Source: JBLIRR01 sp049472395
Lineage (GTDB): Bacteria; SZUA-182; DTGQ01; JBLIRR01
Direction: 5' to 3'
NCBI GenBank assembly: GCA_049472395.1
Contig: JBLIRR010000063.1
Location: 1-27,415 of the forward strand
Length of the DNA: 27,415 bases
A program made the position numbers and the translations under genes. Positions 7,676 through 15,652 of the stretch are shown piece by piece; within the stretch, counting starts at the first letter, position 1; every line of letters starts with the position of its first letter. Below the pieces are notes generated by a model. It saw only the letters and a list, made by a program, of their open reading frames with translations. It made no database searches and was not told the origin of the DNA.

Positions 7676-8505
7676 AATATATACCGAAAGAACTTAAGGG
7701 AAATGTGAATATTTCCCCTAAATCTCCTTTGAAAGAATTCTTTTATCTGTTGGTCTCACTGCTGGGGATACTCCTCGGCATTTATATTATCCTCGGTTTT
7801 ATGATTGATCTCATTGTGCCACGCCTGTCTCCTGATGTAGAAAAACGTCTTGGCACTTTTTTTTCACAACTTTATGAAAGTAATGATGAAATAGGTACAA
7901 AAAAAGAGCTGCAAAGAATCCTTGATGATCTTACCAAAGAACTCTCATCAGAAAAGGGGCCCTATAAAATCCATCTTGTTCCCGACCCTCAAGTAAATGC
8001 ACTGGCCCTTCCCGGGAATAACATCATCATATTTACTGCACTTCTTAAAGAAATCGAGTCTGAAAACGAATTAGCCTTTGTTTTTGCGCATGAAATAGGG
8101 CATTTTGCGAATAGAGATCACCTGCGAGGATTCGGAAGAATGCTGGTCTTATTCGCTATTTCCGCATCCGTCCTCGGCCAGGATAGCTCTATTACAGACT
8201 TTCTCCATCACTCACTTGTCAATACAGAGATGCAATTCTCTCAGCGGCAGGAAAAAATGGCAGACCTTTATGCCCTTGATCTTTTAAATAGACGATACGG
8301 GCATGTTGCAGGAGCACTTGAGTTTTTAGAAAAGATGGCTGCAAAAGAAACGCGCTCACGTCTTTCATATATCTTTGCAAGTCATCCCTACCCCCCTGAA
8401 CGGATAGAGACATTAAAACAAAGCATAGAGGAGAATAAATATAGTGTAAAGGAGACTATTCCTTTAAAAGACTCGATTACAAAAAGTGCCACTTGTACTC
8501 CGTGA
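7672..8505 (+). CDS. M48-family membrane-anchored metalloprotease
   Basis: A 277-aa Ste24/HtpX-like (M48) zinc protease. One membrane helix lies at about residues 24-48. The catalytic motif is HEIGH (H140, E141, H144), with the third zinc ligand in QEKMADLYAL (E194, and D198 as support). The substrate-groove element VNALALPGNNIIIFTALL lies at 108-125 and a SHPYPPERIE element near 247-256, both usual for the family. It has a single membrane pass and no TPR domain, so it is closer to the YcaL/LoiP-type or short M48 proteins than to BepA. It probably degrades misfolded envelope proteins. The GTG start overlaps the TGA of the YbjQ-like gene. Confidence 0.9.
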   Translation: MKYIPKELKGNVNISPKSPLKEFFYLLVSLLGILLGIYIILGFMIDLIVPRLSPDVEKRLGTFFSQLYESNDEIGTKKELQRILDDLTKELSSEKGPYKIHLVPDPQVNALALPGNNIIIFTALLKEIESENELAFVFAHEIGHFANRDHLRGFGRMLVLFAISASVLGQDSSITDFLHHSLVNTEMQFSQRQEKMADLYALDLLNRRYGHVAGALEFLEKMAAKETRSRLSYIFASHPYPPERIETLKQSIEENKYSVKETIPLKDSITKSATCTP

Positions 8506-8551
8506 GTAAATACTATATAATTTTGTTTTTCATGACAGTAAGGAGGATAGA

Positions 8552-9343
8552 GTGGTGAATATCAATTCATTAAAAAAAATAGCAGAAGGAAAAACAAAAA
8601 TAATTTATGAAAATCCTGAGGACCACAGCACAGTATATATGTATTTTAAGGATGACATAACCGCCGGGGATGGAGCGAAACATGATCTGTTAGAGGGCAA
8701 AGCCCTCATTGACTGGAAAATAAATAGAGATATTTTTGAATATCTTAATAGAAAACATGTGAAGACCCATTACATCGCGAGCCCCCAAGAGCACTTCTCT
8801 CTCGTGAAAAAGCTTGATCAGAAAATTAATCTTGAGGTAATAACCCGCAGGATTGCGGCTGGCTCCATAGTGAAGTGGGGAAATATCGCTGAAGGCACGC
8901 GATTTGATCCCATCATTCACCAATTTCATTACAAGGATGATCCTTTGCATGATCCGATGCTGGATTCCGGATATATTGATTATATCATAACACACAAAGG
9001 TGCAACCGAATATGATCAAATGCGCGAGATAAATGCTGAGGTTTTTCTTCACCTTGAGTCGGCATTTAGCAATTTCAATGTGCAGTTGATTGATATCAAG
9101 CTTGAATATGGGATTATTGGAGGGAGCATCTATCTCATTGACGAAATATCCGGCGGATCATTCAGATTATGGCCCTATGCCCACAGTAATCCTCATCTTA
9201 ATCAACCTAATGTTCTGAAAGAATTAAATCCTGAGGGACGACTTGATAAAGACACCTATCGTATGGGCGATGATCTTAACAAAGTAAAAAGCAGATTTGA
9301 AGAAATTGCCCTCATTACAGGACAGTTCAAGGACCTCCCGTAA
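8552..9343 (+). CDS. purC: Phosphoribosylaminoimidazole-succinocarboxamide synthase
   Basis: A 263-aa SAICAR synthetase (purine synthesis), which condenses CAIR with aspartate using ATP. The N-terminal AEGKTKIIY, the DDITAGDGAKHD segment, the EVITRRIAAGSIVK region, and both signature blocks (LIDIKLEYG and LIDEISGGSFRLW) are present, as is a C-terminal DKDTYR. Length is within the family range. A strong AAGGAGG precedes two tandem GTG codons at 8552 and 8555; the spacing allows either. The purine gene is unrelated in function to the envelope genes upstream and may simply share their transcript, as the gap is only 46 bases. Confidence 0.96.
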   Translation: MVNINSLKKIAEGKTKIIYENPEDHSTVYMYFKDDITAGDGAKHDLLEGKALIDWKINRDIFEYLNRKHVKTHYIASPQEHFSLVKKLDQKINLEVITRRIAAGSIVKWGNIAEGTRFDPIIHQFHYKDDPLHDPMLDSGYIDYIITHKGATEYDQMREINAEVFLHLESAFSNFNVQLIDIKLEYGIIGGSIYLIDEISGGSFRLWPYAHSNPHLNQPNVLKELNPEGRLDKDTYRMGDDLNKVKSRFEEIALITGQFKDLP

Positions 9344-9355
9344 CTGGTCAGAAAT

Positions 9356-9838
9356 CTAATAATATCTGGGGTGTATAATATCAACTAAAAAATCATACCC
9401 TGAAAAGGAATCTCCGTTCACTGTCATTCCACTTACTTCAAGATCAATACTATCCTTCGTGACTGCCTCCATCCTTAACAAATCAGGCAGACGAAAAAAC
9501 AGAACCAAATCAGGGGCGCCATCTTCATCCATATCCTTTTCTGTCACATGTATGGGTTTTGCCTTTTTCATAGATATAGGGTCCCCAAATTCTATAGTGT
9601 TCATGTTAATATCTTGAATGTCAAAATAATCAGAACCATACACTATCACTTTTAGTATACCATTACCTGCAAAATTAAGAGAAGCACCCACGCTTTCCAA
9701 TCTTATATCAATATCTACCTTGATCACTTTGCCTAACGCTCTTGTATGATATGAGGCCATTACCAGAAAAAATAGAATCATTACTATGGCAATTTTTCTT
9801 ATGAATTCCTTCCTTATTATATATAAAACTTTTATCAT
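9356..9838 (-). CDS. Small secreted protein of unknown function
   Basis: A 160-aa protein with a basic N-terminus (RKEFIRK) and a hydrophobic helix (IAIVMILFFLVMASYH), giving a signal peptide cut near residue 37. The mature part looks like a beta-sandwich module that I have seen in many secreted bacterial proteins: a VDIDIRLESVG opening, then GNGILKVIVYGSDYFDIQDI, FGDP, an acidic DMDEDGAPDLVLFF loop and SFSGYDFLVDI. The acidic loop could bind calcium (inference). The ATG at 9838 is chosen because GGGGGA lies 5 bases upstream; an in-frame TTG at 9859 would add seven residues. It converges on purC with a 12-base gap. Function unknown. Confidence 0.7.
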   Translation of the reverse strand: MIKVLYIIRKEFIRKIAIVMILFFLVMASYHTRALGKVIKVDIDIRLESVGASLNFAGNGILKVIVYGSDYFDIQDINMNTIEFGDPISMKKAKPIHVTEKDMDEDGAPDLVLFFRLPDLLRMEAVTKDSIDLEVSGMTVNGDSFSGYDFLVDIIHPRYY

Positions 9839-9943
9839 GATATCCCCCTTTTTCCCCAATCTTAATATACTTTCAATATCTAAAAGACATTTCGTGGGAG
9901 AGAATCTTTCAACAGGTCTGCTCCTTTTATTCAGGCGCTATTA

Positions 9944-9972
9944 TTGACAATTCAGCACAAATAAATTAAAAT
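9944..9972 (+). promoter_or_regulatory. Sigma70-type promoter of the siroheme decarboxylase operon
   Basis: A consensus -35 TTGACA (9944-9949) is followed after exactly 17 bases by TAAAAT (9967-9972). The GAGGAGG ribosome binding site (9997-10003) and ATG at 10007 follow about 25-35 bases after the expected start site, so the leader is short and unstructured. Confidence 0.75.
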
Positions 9973-10006
9973 ATTTTAAAAAATTTGAAAAGTATAGAGG
10001 AGGCAG

Positions 10007-10987
10007 ATGGACAAGGTTTTGAATGATAATGAACAACTATTACTGCATCGACTTCAGATGGGCATACCTACCCTTTCTCGTCCTTTTCATTTATTAGGAG
10101 AAGAATTACACGTAAATGAGAAAAGGATAATCGAGACAATACAAGGTCTTATTGATAATGGTATAATTCGATGGTTTGGTGCTATATTTTCCACACGAAC
10201 CTTGGGCTATAAGAGTACATTGGCTGCATTGAGCCTGCCTCCTGACCGGTTAGAGGAGGCGGCGTTGGTTGTGAATCAGCATCCAGGTGTGACCCATAAT
10301 TATCAACGCCCTGATGAATATAATCTATGGTTTACTATTGCGGTGAGTAAAGACCAACAGTTGGATGAGGAGTTGAAGCATTTGGCTCACACCGCCGGGG
10401 CCACAAAGTGGCTCAATCTTCCTGTGCTCAAGACATATAAGATTGCTCTCATTCTCCCCTTGAGTAAGAACTCTTTTTCATCAAAAATTCTTGGAAGGGA
10501 TAGTTCAGACACCATCTATTCATTGACATCGGAGGAAAAAGATATTGTCCGTCTTCTTCAAGAAAACTGGCCGATTGTGCCCGAGCCCTTCAAAGTGTTT
10601 AGCAAAAAATTACATAAACAGGAAGAGATATTAATTGATAAAGTCAATAAATGGATTAATTTTGGAATAATCCGGAGAATCGCGCCTATTGTGAAACATG
10701 TAAGTGTGGGTTTTACGGTGAACTGGATGGTAGCATGGCAGTTGCGAGAGGATTATATTGATATTATGGGAGAAAGGGCAGCGCAGAATATGCATATAAG
10801 TCACTGTTATAAAAGAGCAGCCCGCCCTGATTGGCCTTACTCTCTCTATACTATGATCCATGCACGAAGTAATGAAGAAGCAGAGGAAACCGTCACCACA
10901 CTCCGCACAATAATCAATCCTATTGATTTCAAAATTCTTCCAACGATAAAAGAATTCAAGAAAACACGGCTAAAACTTTTTCTATGA
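10007..10987 (+). CDS. ahbAB: Fused two-domain siroheme decarboxylase (AhbA-AhbB / NirDL type)
   Basis: A 326-aa fusion of two Lrp/AsnC-like units that together convert siroheme to 12,18-didecarboxysiroheme, the step shared by the alternative heme pathway (AhbA/AhbB) and heme d1 synthesis (NirDL). The first unit (1-155) has an N-terminal winged-helix and the motif HNYQR (97-101) with YNLWF (105-109). The second (170-326) has HCYKR (266-270) and DWPYSLYTMIH (275-285). These histidine/arginine pockets are the known substrate-binding elements, so this is an enzyme and not a transcription factor despite its fold. In many organisms the two halves are separate genes. Neither ahbC/ahbD nor other nir genes lie in the window, so which product, heme b or d1, cannot be decided. 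A strong promoter precedes it. Confidence 0.88.
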   Translation: MDKVLNDNEQLLLHRLQMGIPTLSRPFHLLGEELHVNEKRIIETIQGLIDNGIIRWFGAIFSTRTLGYKSTLAALSLPPDRLEEAALVVNQHPGVTHNYQRPDEYNLWFTIAVSKDQQLDEELKHLAHTAGATKWLNLPVLKTYKIALILPLSKNSFSSKILGRDSSDTIYSLTSEEKDIVRLLQENWPIVPEPFKVFSKKLHKQEEILIDKVNKWINFGIIRRIAPIVKHVSVGFTVNWMVAWQLREDYIDIMGERAAQNMHISHCYKRAARPDWPYSLYTMIHARSNEEAEETVTTLRTIINPIDFKILPTIKEFKKTRLKLFL

Positions 10988-11826
10988 TTATTGATGGTCA
11001 TACCCATATATTCCCTCACGATATCCAAATAGAGAGAGAAAAATTTTTTTATAAAGAGCCCCACTTTTCCCTGTTGTACGATAATAAAAAATCTCAGATT
11101 GTCGGTGTTGAAGAACTCATTGCCACTATGGATAAAACGGGCGTTGCGGCATCTGTGGTATTTGGATTTCCCTTTGAAAATGACAACTATACCAGGAAAT
11201 GTAATGAATATATTCTTAATGCAATGGAACTCTATCCTGGCCGCATTATCGGATTTTGTTGTGTGAATCCTCTCTCGCCCGACTTTGCCCAGGAAGAAAT
11301 ACAACGATGCCTGAGGGCTGGTATGCGTGGTATCGGAGAACTGGCCTTCTACTCACAGGGTCTTACGAATAATGCCCTCCATTCTCTTTCACCCATAGCA
11401 GACCTCGCACAAGAGTATAATGTACCGATCTGTCTCCATACCAATGAATCTGTTGGTCATCAGTATCCCGGAAAAAGTCCAATGGATTTAAGACAAATCC
11501 ATACATTATTAATACTGTATCCTGACACGAAGTTTATTTTGGCTCATTGGGGGGGAGGCTTTTTCTTTTATGAGCTTATGAAGAAGGAGATGGCTGATAT
11601 CACAAAAAATATCTACTATGATACTGCCGCATCTCCCTTTCTGTATCATTCGAAAATCTATTCCATCGCCCTGTCCATTATCGGGCCCGAGAGAATAATA
11701 TATGGAAGTGATTATCCTCTCCTTGATTTTAACCGGTATCGGACAGATTTCAAAGAATCGAATATATCGAAGCACGACAGGGAAAAAATACAAGGAAAAA
11801 ATTGTTCATTATTGCTCAATCTCTAG
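10984..11826 (+). CDS. Amidohydrolase_2-family metal-dependent hydrolase
   Basis: A 280-aa TIM-barrel amidohydrolase (PF04909 type). The metal site is recognisable: HTH at residues 6-8, H152 in CLHTNE, H188 in LAHWGG and D243 in GSDYP. The ATG overlaps the decarboxylase stop codon (ATGA, 10984-10987), so the two are translationally coupled. Family members hydrolyse or decarboxylate small ring compounds; the substrate here is unknown. Coupling to a siroheme decarboxylase invites the idea of a tetrapyrrole-related role, but I know of no precedent and treat this as speculation. Confidence 0.87.
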   Translation: MIIDGHTHIFPHDIQIEREKFFYKEPHFSLLYDNKKSQIVGVEELIATMDKTGVAASVVFGFPFENDNYTRKCNEYILNAMELYPGRIIGFCCVNPLSPDFAQEEIQRCLRAGMRGIGELAFYSQGLTNNALHSLSPIADLAQEYNVPICLHTNESVGHQYPGKSPMDLRQIHTLLILYPDTKFILAHWGGGFFFYELMKKEMADITKNIYYDTAASPFLYHSKIYSIALSIIGPERIIYGSDYPLLDFNRYRTDFKESNISKHDREKIQGKNCSLLLNL

Positions 11827-11920
11827 CAAAGCCCTAAGGTGTTTTCGACGTTCATTCTATTTTTTGTGCCTCCTTTGCAAAAATAATCGAGCGCTTAGGG
11901 AGGTGAGCATCACGGATCAT
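11827..11920. other. Short spacer at the left inversion breakpoint
   Basis: A 94-bp spacer lies between the amidohydrolase stop and the minus-strand stop of the TMTC half-gene. It holds a pair of 7-base arms CCCTAAG (11832-11838) and CTTAGGG (11894-11900), too far apart for a good terminator. No long match to the 14.6-14.9 kb side was found by eye. Confidence 0.4.
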
Positions 11921-13096
11921 TTAACCAAATATATTACATATAATAATGGCGAGAAAGGTAGCAAAGCCAACAGAGGGTAAGTAAAGCCTATGCTCAAAAA
12001 TAACGTCTAAAATCACAACAAAACTGGAAGTGACAGAAAGGGTTATAAAAAACCACAGAATGCTATATGACAATAATCTCGATTTTTTATATGTGCAGAT
12101 ACCATAACTAAATAATGCCAAGAGTAATACGAGGTACACAAGGGTTTTCAAGTCCATATGCCTGGTTTTTGGAAAATCATAATCAAGGTTAAGATTGGTA
12201 GGTATAAACAGCAGTTTTATATAATAAGGGATTACATTAAGCTGTGTGATAAAATATTCTATGGAATTCAAGGGGCCATATTGATCTTCTAATTCAACCA
12301 TTTCCGCCTGGCCTTCATGAGAAGCTCCCATAGCATAATCAAAGTAAAGCGCTTCTTGAAGCCCATGAAAATTGAAATAAACTAATCCGGCGAATATAAG
12401 CACGAGCAAAAGATAAAAGAGAGCATATCGTTTTACTACTTTCCTGGTATTACCAACTTGAATAAAATAGAAATCATATAACATGATCATTATAGGGAGG
12501 GTCGCAACGATAGGTTTTGAGCCCATCCCTAAAAGTGAAGCCAGAAGACAGCCGCCATAGAAAAGATACCTATATTTATACTCTTTAATTCGATGAGCGA
12601 GGAGAAAAAGCAAAAGAGCGAAAAGATAAAAGAATGTCGCCAATACAGAGGATCTGCTTATTATATAAGTAACGGATTCTGTCTGAATAGGATGGCTCAC
12701 AAAAATGAGGGCTGAATAGAGAGGTACTCTGCGATACTTATCCCTCATCTCTTCTGAGAACACCGGGAATTTTAAAGTATATTGCAAGATGAAATATATC
12801 ATTATGGCATTAAAAATGTGCAAGAGGAGATTCACAAGGTGATATCCAAAGACATTGAGCTTTCCAAAATAATAATTGAGAGCCAGGGTCAGTTCAAGCA
12901 CCGGCCGGCTTGTATGCAGTATCTCTTTAAGATCAAACCTGTGTATACGGCAATTTTCAACTATGCTATGCTGATCATCAAAATGAAAAGGAGAGTAAAG
13001 GCTATTAGAATATATGACAAAAGCTAACGCAGTTATTAAAATTACTGCTAAAATATTTTTTTTTCTCTCTGAAACTCTTGAGAGTATCTCACTCAT
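11921..13096 (-). pseudogene. TMTC-like GT-C glycosyltransferase, N-terminal half (split gene)
   Basis: 391 aa with about nine membrane helices. It matches the membrane part of TMTC-type GT-C glycosyltransferases (the O-mannosyltransferase-like family carrying C-terminal TPRs). Shown are the first-loop acidic pair in FHFDDQHSIVEN (D40-D41), the motif FVSHPIQTESVTYIISRSSVL, a GSKPIVATLPIMIMLYD helix and, at the end, IFEHRLYLPSVGF. Intact relatives continue after this motif with one more membrane helix, a TYxRNxxWxDExTLW stretch and TPRs. Here translation stops after NIFG at 11921. Those missing parts are encoded at 14906-15652 on the other strand. I infer that an inversion cut the gene; the half protein could still insert in the membrane but lacks the TPRs. 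GT-C enzymes use lipid-linked sugars on the outer face of the membrane. Confidence 0.8.
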
Positions 13097-13405
13097 AACA
13101 CCTCTTTTTGTTTCTCAACTTCCGAAGAAAATAAAAAAACCTGAGGATTAAAGCTTGACTTTTCTAAAACATTATATTATTGTAATTATAGAGAAATCAA
13201 TGTCTTGGCCCAAGGCTATACCATGCGAAAAAGAATATGAAATAGCAGAGCTTAGATTGGTACATTGTAATCAAAAGGGCGGAGCTATAATTTACCTCTC
13301 TTTTTAAGCGTTCATCATTTTATCAACATTTTTTAAAAATGTGTCCCTTTCCCCACAAGGGGAAATAATTAATTTATAATGATAATTATGATAATATATT
13401 CATGC
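13097..13405. other. 309-bp region between DUF2304 gene and TMTC half-gene
   Basis: No recognised gene. It contains a palindrome CTTGGCCCAAG (about 13204-13214), a small stem TTTCCCC/GGGGAAA with a 4-base loop near 13348-13368, and an unrecognised plus-strand frame of 35 codons at 13200-13307 with no good ribosome binding site. If the TMTC gene and DUF2304 gene were ever one operon, this long gap would be its leader or an internal regulatory site. Confidence 0.4.
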
Positions 13406-13774
13406 CTATGAAGTAAGCGAAGGGGCATTGCCCCTCATCTCTTTTATCTCTTGATCCAGGATAGCGAGTTCCTGGGTAAGCTTTTTCACATGATCGGTGA
13501 GTGTTGAAATTTTAATTGAGTAATGAAGAGATATCAACATCAAAAAGATAATTCCAAATATGAAGAGAGTCGTTGTAGGTAACACCGCACCAATCAGATT
13601 ACTTAAGAAAATCAACAAATCGTACCAAAGAACAAGCGCCACTAATACCATTCCTGTTAATATCCATAACCAGGAATATTCCTCTCGTAGTTTTCTCCTT
13701 CGCACCATGTCAATAATAAATAAGATTATAGCAAAGCTTACTATTATTGCAAATATCTTTTGTCTGAAAAACAT
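13406..13774 (-). CDS. DUF2304 membrane protein
   Basis: A 122-aa protein with three membrane helices (about 6-22, 35-55 and 68-88), a basic loop MVRRRKLREEYSWLWIL between the first two, and a C-terminal coiled coil (ISTLTDHVKKLTQELAILDQEI). This is the DUF2304 pattern. Members are regularly found next to DPM1-like GT2 enzymes and GT-C glycosyltransferases and are thought to assist lipid-linked sugar synthesis or flipping, without a proven role. AAGGGGGG lies 6-7 bases before the ATG. The GT2 gene ends 56 bases upstream in the same direction, so the two are probably co-transcribed. Confidence 0.85.
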   Translation of the reverse strand: MFFRQKIFAIIVSFAIILFIIDMVRRRKLREEYSWLWILTGMVLVALVLWYDLLIFLSNLIGAVLPTTTLFIFGIIFLMLISLHYSIKISTLTDHVKKLTQELAILDQEIKEMRGNAPSLTS

Positions 13775-13830
13775 CTTAATTCCCCCCTTGCTGTCTTCTT
13801 ATCCCTTCCCCCATAAGGATAAGCTTTTAC

Positions 13831-14583
13831 CTATTGCGGATTCAAAATCTCCTTTTCAAAGGAATCTTCTCTTAATAACGTCACAAAGATGGATAAAAAC
13901 ATTTTAAAAATATAATACACTGCCTTAAGTCTTGTATGCATGTACATATTATCGGGATTCTGATACATCGTAACCGGAACCTCTTTTACTCTCAGTCCTA
14001 CACGATGCAGCATAATAATAACATCTGCATCAGGAAAATCAACAGGATAATATTCACTCGCATAAAATTTAAGACCGTTCATATTTAATGCTTGATAACC
14101 GGAGGTAGGATCTGTGACCTTTTGGCCTGTCAATATTGATGCTAAAAAACCAAAAATTTTCATACCTAATTTTTTAAAAGGAGAGAGCTTGTATTTAGTA
14201 TTATTTAAAAATCTCGATCCAATCACCACATCAGCTTCAGCTGAAAATAGAGGCTTCAATAAGCAGGGGATATTCGAAGGCTCATGCTGACCATCTGCAT
14301 CCATCTGAATAACATACTGGTATTTATTTCTCAAGGCATATTTAAAGCCCGTCTGGAGGGCCACTCCATAACCCATATTATACGGCAAATTAATGAGTTT
14401 AGCCCCTGCAGCTTGGGCATATTTACCGGTTTTATCTTCAGATCCGTCATTGATAACGACAATAGTGGCATTCTGAAAATGATTTTTTATCGTAGCAATA
14501 ACTTTGGCTATATTTTTTTCTTCATTATAGGCAGGGATTACTATAAGAATTTTGTCCATGTATCGGTTAATGTCGGCTCCCAT
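13831..14583 (-). CDS. GT2 glycosyltransferase, dolichol-phosphate mannose synthase-like
   Basis: A 250-aa GT-A-fold family 2 enzyme. It shows IVIPAYNEEKNI (15-26), VVINDGSEDKT (42-52), MDADGQHEP with the DxD metal motif (94-102), VVIGSRFL, and a conserved TDPTSGYQALN segment near 167-177. It lacks a large membrane anchor, as in soluble DPM1-type or polyprenyl-phosphate sugar synthases; it should load a sugar from a nucleotide donor onto a polyprenyl phosphate. With DUF2304 and a TMTC-like GT-C enzyme next door, the inferred pathway is export of a lipid-linked sugar for extracytoplasmic glycosylation. The start at 14583 has no clear ribosome binding site; MDKILIV at 14559 fits the family start better. 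Confidence 0.9.
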   Translation of the reverse strand: MGADINRYMDKILIVIPAYNEEKNIAKVIATIKNHFQNATIVVINDGSEDKTGKYAQAAGAKLINLPYNMGYGVALQTGFKYALRNKYQYVIQMDADGQHEPSNIPCLLKPLFSAEADVVIGSRFLNNTKYKLSPFKKLGMKIFGFLASILTGQKVTDPTSGYQALNMNGLKFYASEYYPVDFPDADVIIMLHRVGLRVKEVPVTMYQNPDNMYMHTRLKAVYYIFKMFLSIFVTLLREDSFEKEILNPQ

Positions 14584-14905
14584 AATTTAATTTATAAAAT
14601 TACTCTCTAAATTACCCGTTATTCTTCTCTCTCTTATCACGATAGATATTATTGCACTCTCTTACCGTGCTCCCCCTCGCTGTTCATAATCAGCCAAAAA
14701 ATTAATAAATGAGTCGAGTTCTTTTTTTAAACGATGCTGCTTACTAATGAGCCTTATTAACAAATACTATAAATATTTTATCTAAAATAAATGATTACGT
14801 CAATTAAAAATATTTCCTTTAATTTTTATTCTTCTGCTTTCAAAAATATTAAAGAATATTTTAATCGCTTTGAATACTTACAAACTTAAGTGATTAACAA
14901 GGTTT
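14584..14905. other. 322-bp AT-rich region at the right inversion breakpoint
   Basis: The first part contains a short minus-strand frame that looks coding (14662-14763, listed separately). From about 14764 to 14905 the sequence is extremely AT-rich without a visible gene or promoter. The split gene's C-terminal frame is open only from 14894, after a TGA at 14891, which puts the probable breakpoint near 14890-14905. Confidence 0.5.
14662..14763 (-). pseudogene. Possible 3' remnant of an unknown gene
   Basis: Thirty-three codons beginning at a TTG and closed upstream by TAG. The translation reads SKQHRLKKELDSFINFLADY followed by EQRGGAR, an amphipathic charged end that looks like a genuine protein C-terminus more than random AT-rich sequence. 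No family can be named. It lies upstream of the GT2 gene in the same orientation and close to the proposed breakpoint, so it may be the end of a gene lost during rearrangement. Confidence 0.25.
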
Positions 14906-15652
14906 ATGAGAAAGCGTAAGTGCTATAATCTCTTATTATCAGAATTAATATGCTTTATTAGCCTGATTACCTTCTACTCACTATTAACATACAATAGAAA
15001 TAAAATATGGGAGGATGAGCTTACGTTATGGAAAGATGTAGTATCTAAATCCCCCTCAAAATTACGACCTCATATGAATTTAGGGAATGCATATGGGAGG
15101 GCAGGCTTGATAAAGGACGCCATTAAAGAACATCAACGCGTAATCGGCCTTGCCCCAAATTTTGAAAAAGGTTACTTAAATCTAGGGATTGATTTTTTTA
15201 ATCTGGGCCAATTTGATAATGCCGTAGCATCATACAAAAAGGCGCTCAGCTTAAATCCGGAATGCGCGAAAGCTTATTATAATATTGGTATCATATATCA
15301 CACACAGGGCAAATTTCAAGAAGCGCTTGCGGAATATAAAAAAGCGTGTGAGAAAGAATTTAATGAACCAGATTTCCATTTTAATATGGGCACTCTTTAT
15401 TTACAAATGAGACAAATTGATGAGAGTATAAATGAGTATAAGATAGCGATGAAACTAGCTCCGGAAAACGCAGCTATTTATTATTATCTTGGTAAAATTC
15501 ATTTAGAACATAAAAAGGATTTTAATAAAGCGTTATTATATTTTAATAAGGGTCTTGAGATAGGACCACCCAATCCTTGGGCCACAAGGATTATACACTC
15601 AATCCAAAAGATTGAAGGAGCGCAAAAGAAAACAAAAAATAAAAAAGGCTAA
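14906..15652 (+). pseudogene. TMTC-like glycosyltransferase, C-terminal half with TPRs (split gene)
   Basis: 248 aa: one membrane helix (about 8-28), then LLTYNRNKIWEDELTLWKDVV (27-47), the exact stretch that links the last membrane helix of TMTC-type glycosyltransferases to their TPR domain. Five TPR units follow at about 53-86, 87-120, 121-154, 155-188 and 189-223, then a lysine-rich tail. It lacks all other membrane helices and the acidic catalytic loop, which lie at 11921-13096 on the other strand. The ATG at 14906 is not preceded by a ribosome binding site and the frame is open back to 14894, which supports the idea that this is not an original gene start. It may be silent, or make a membrane-anchored TPR protein. 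Confidence 0.8.

Noticed and set aside
10007..10987. Lrp/AsnC transcriptional regulator
   Set aside because: Both halves carry the His/Arg and WPY/YNLWF motifs of siroheme decarboxylases, and two fused units match AhbA-AhbB/NirDL rather than a DNA-binding regulator.
13200..13307. 35-codon plus-strand frame between DUF2304 and the TMTC half-gene
   Set aside because: It starts at an ATG but has only a weak ribosome binding site and no recognisable similarity; mentioned only in the region note.
11827..14905. Site-specific invertible element with inverted repeats around the split glycosyltransferase
   Set aside because: I compared both ends on both strands and found no inverted repeat longer than a few bases and no recombinase gene in the window, so a phase-variable switch is left only as a possibility in the finding.
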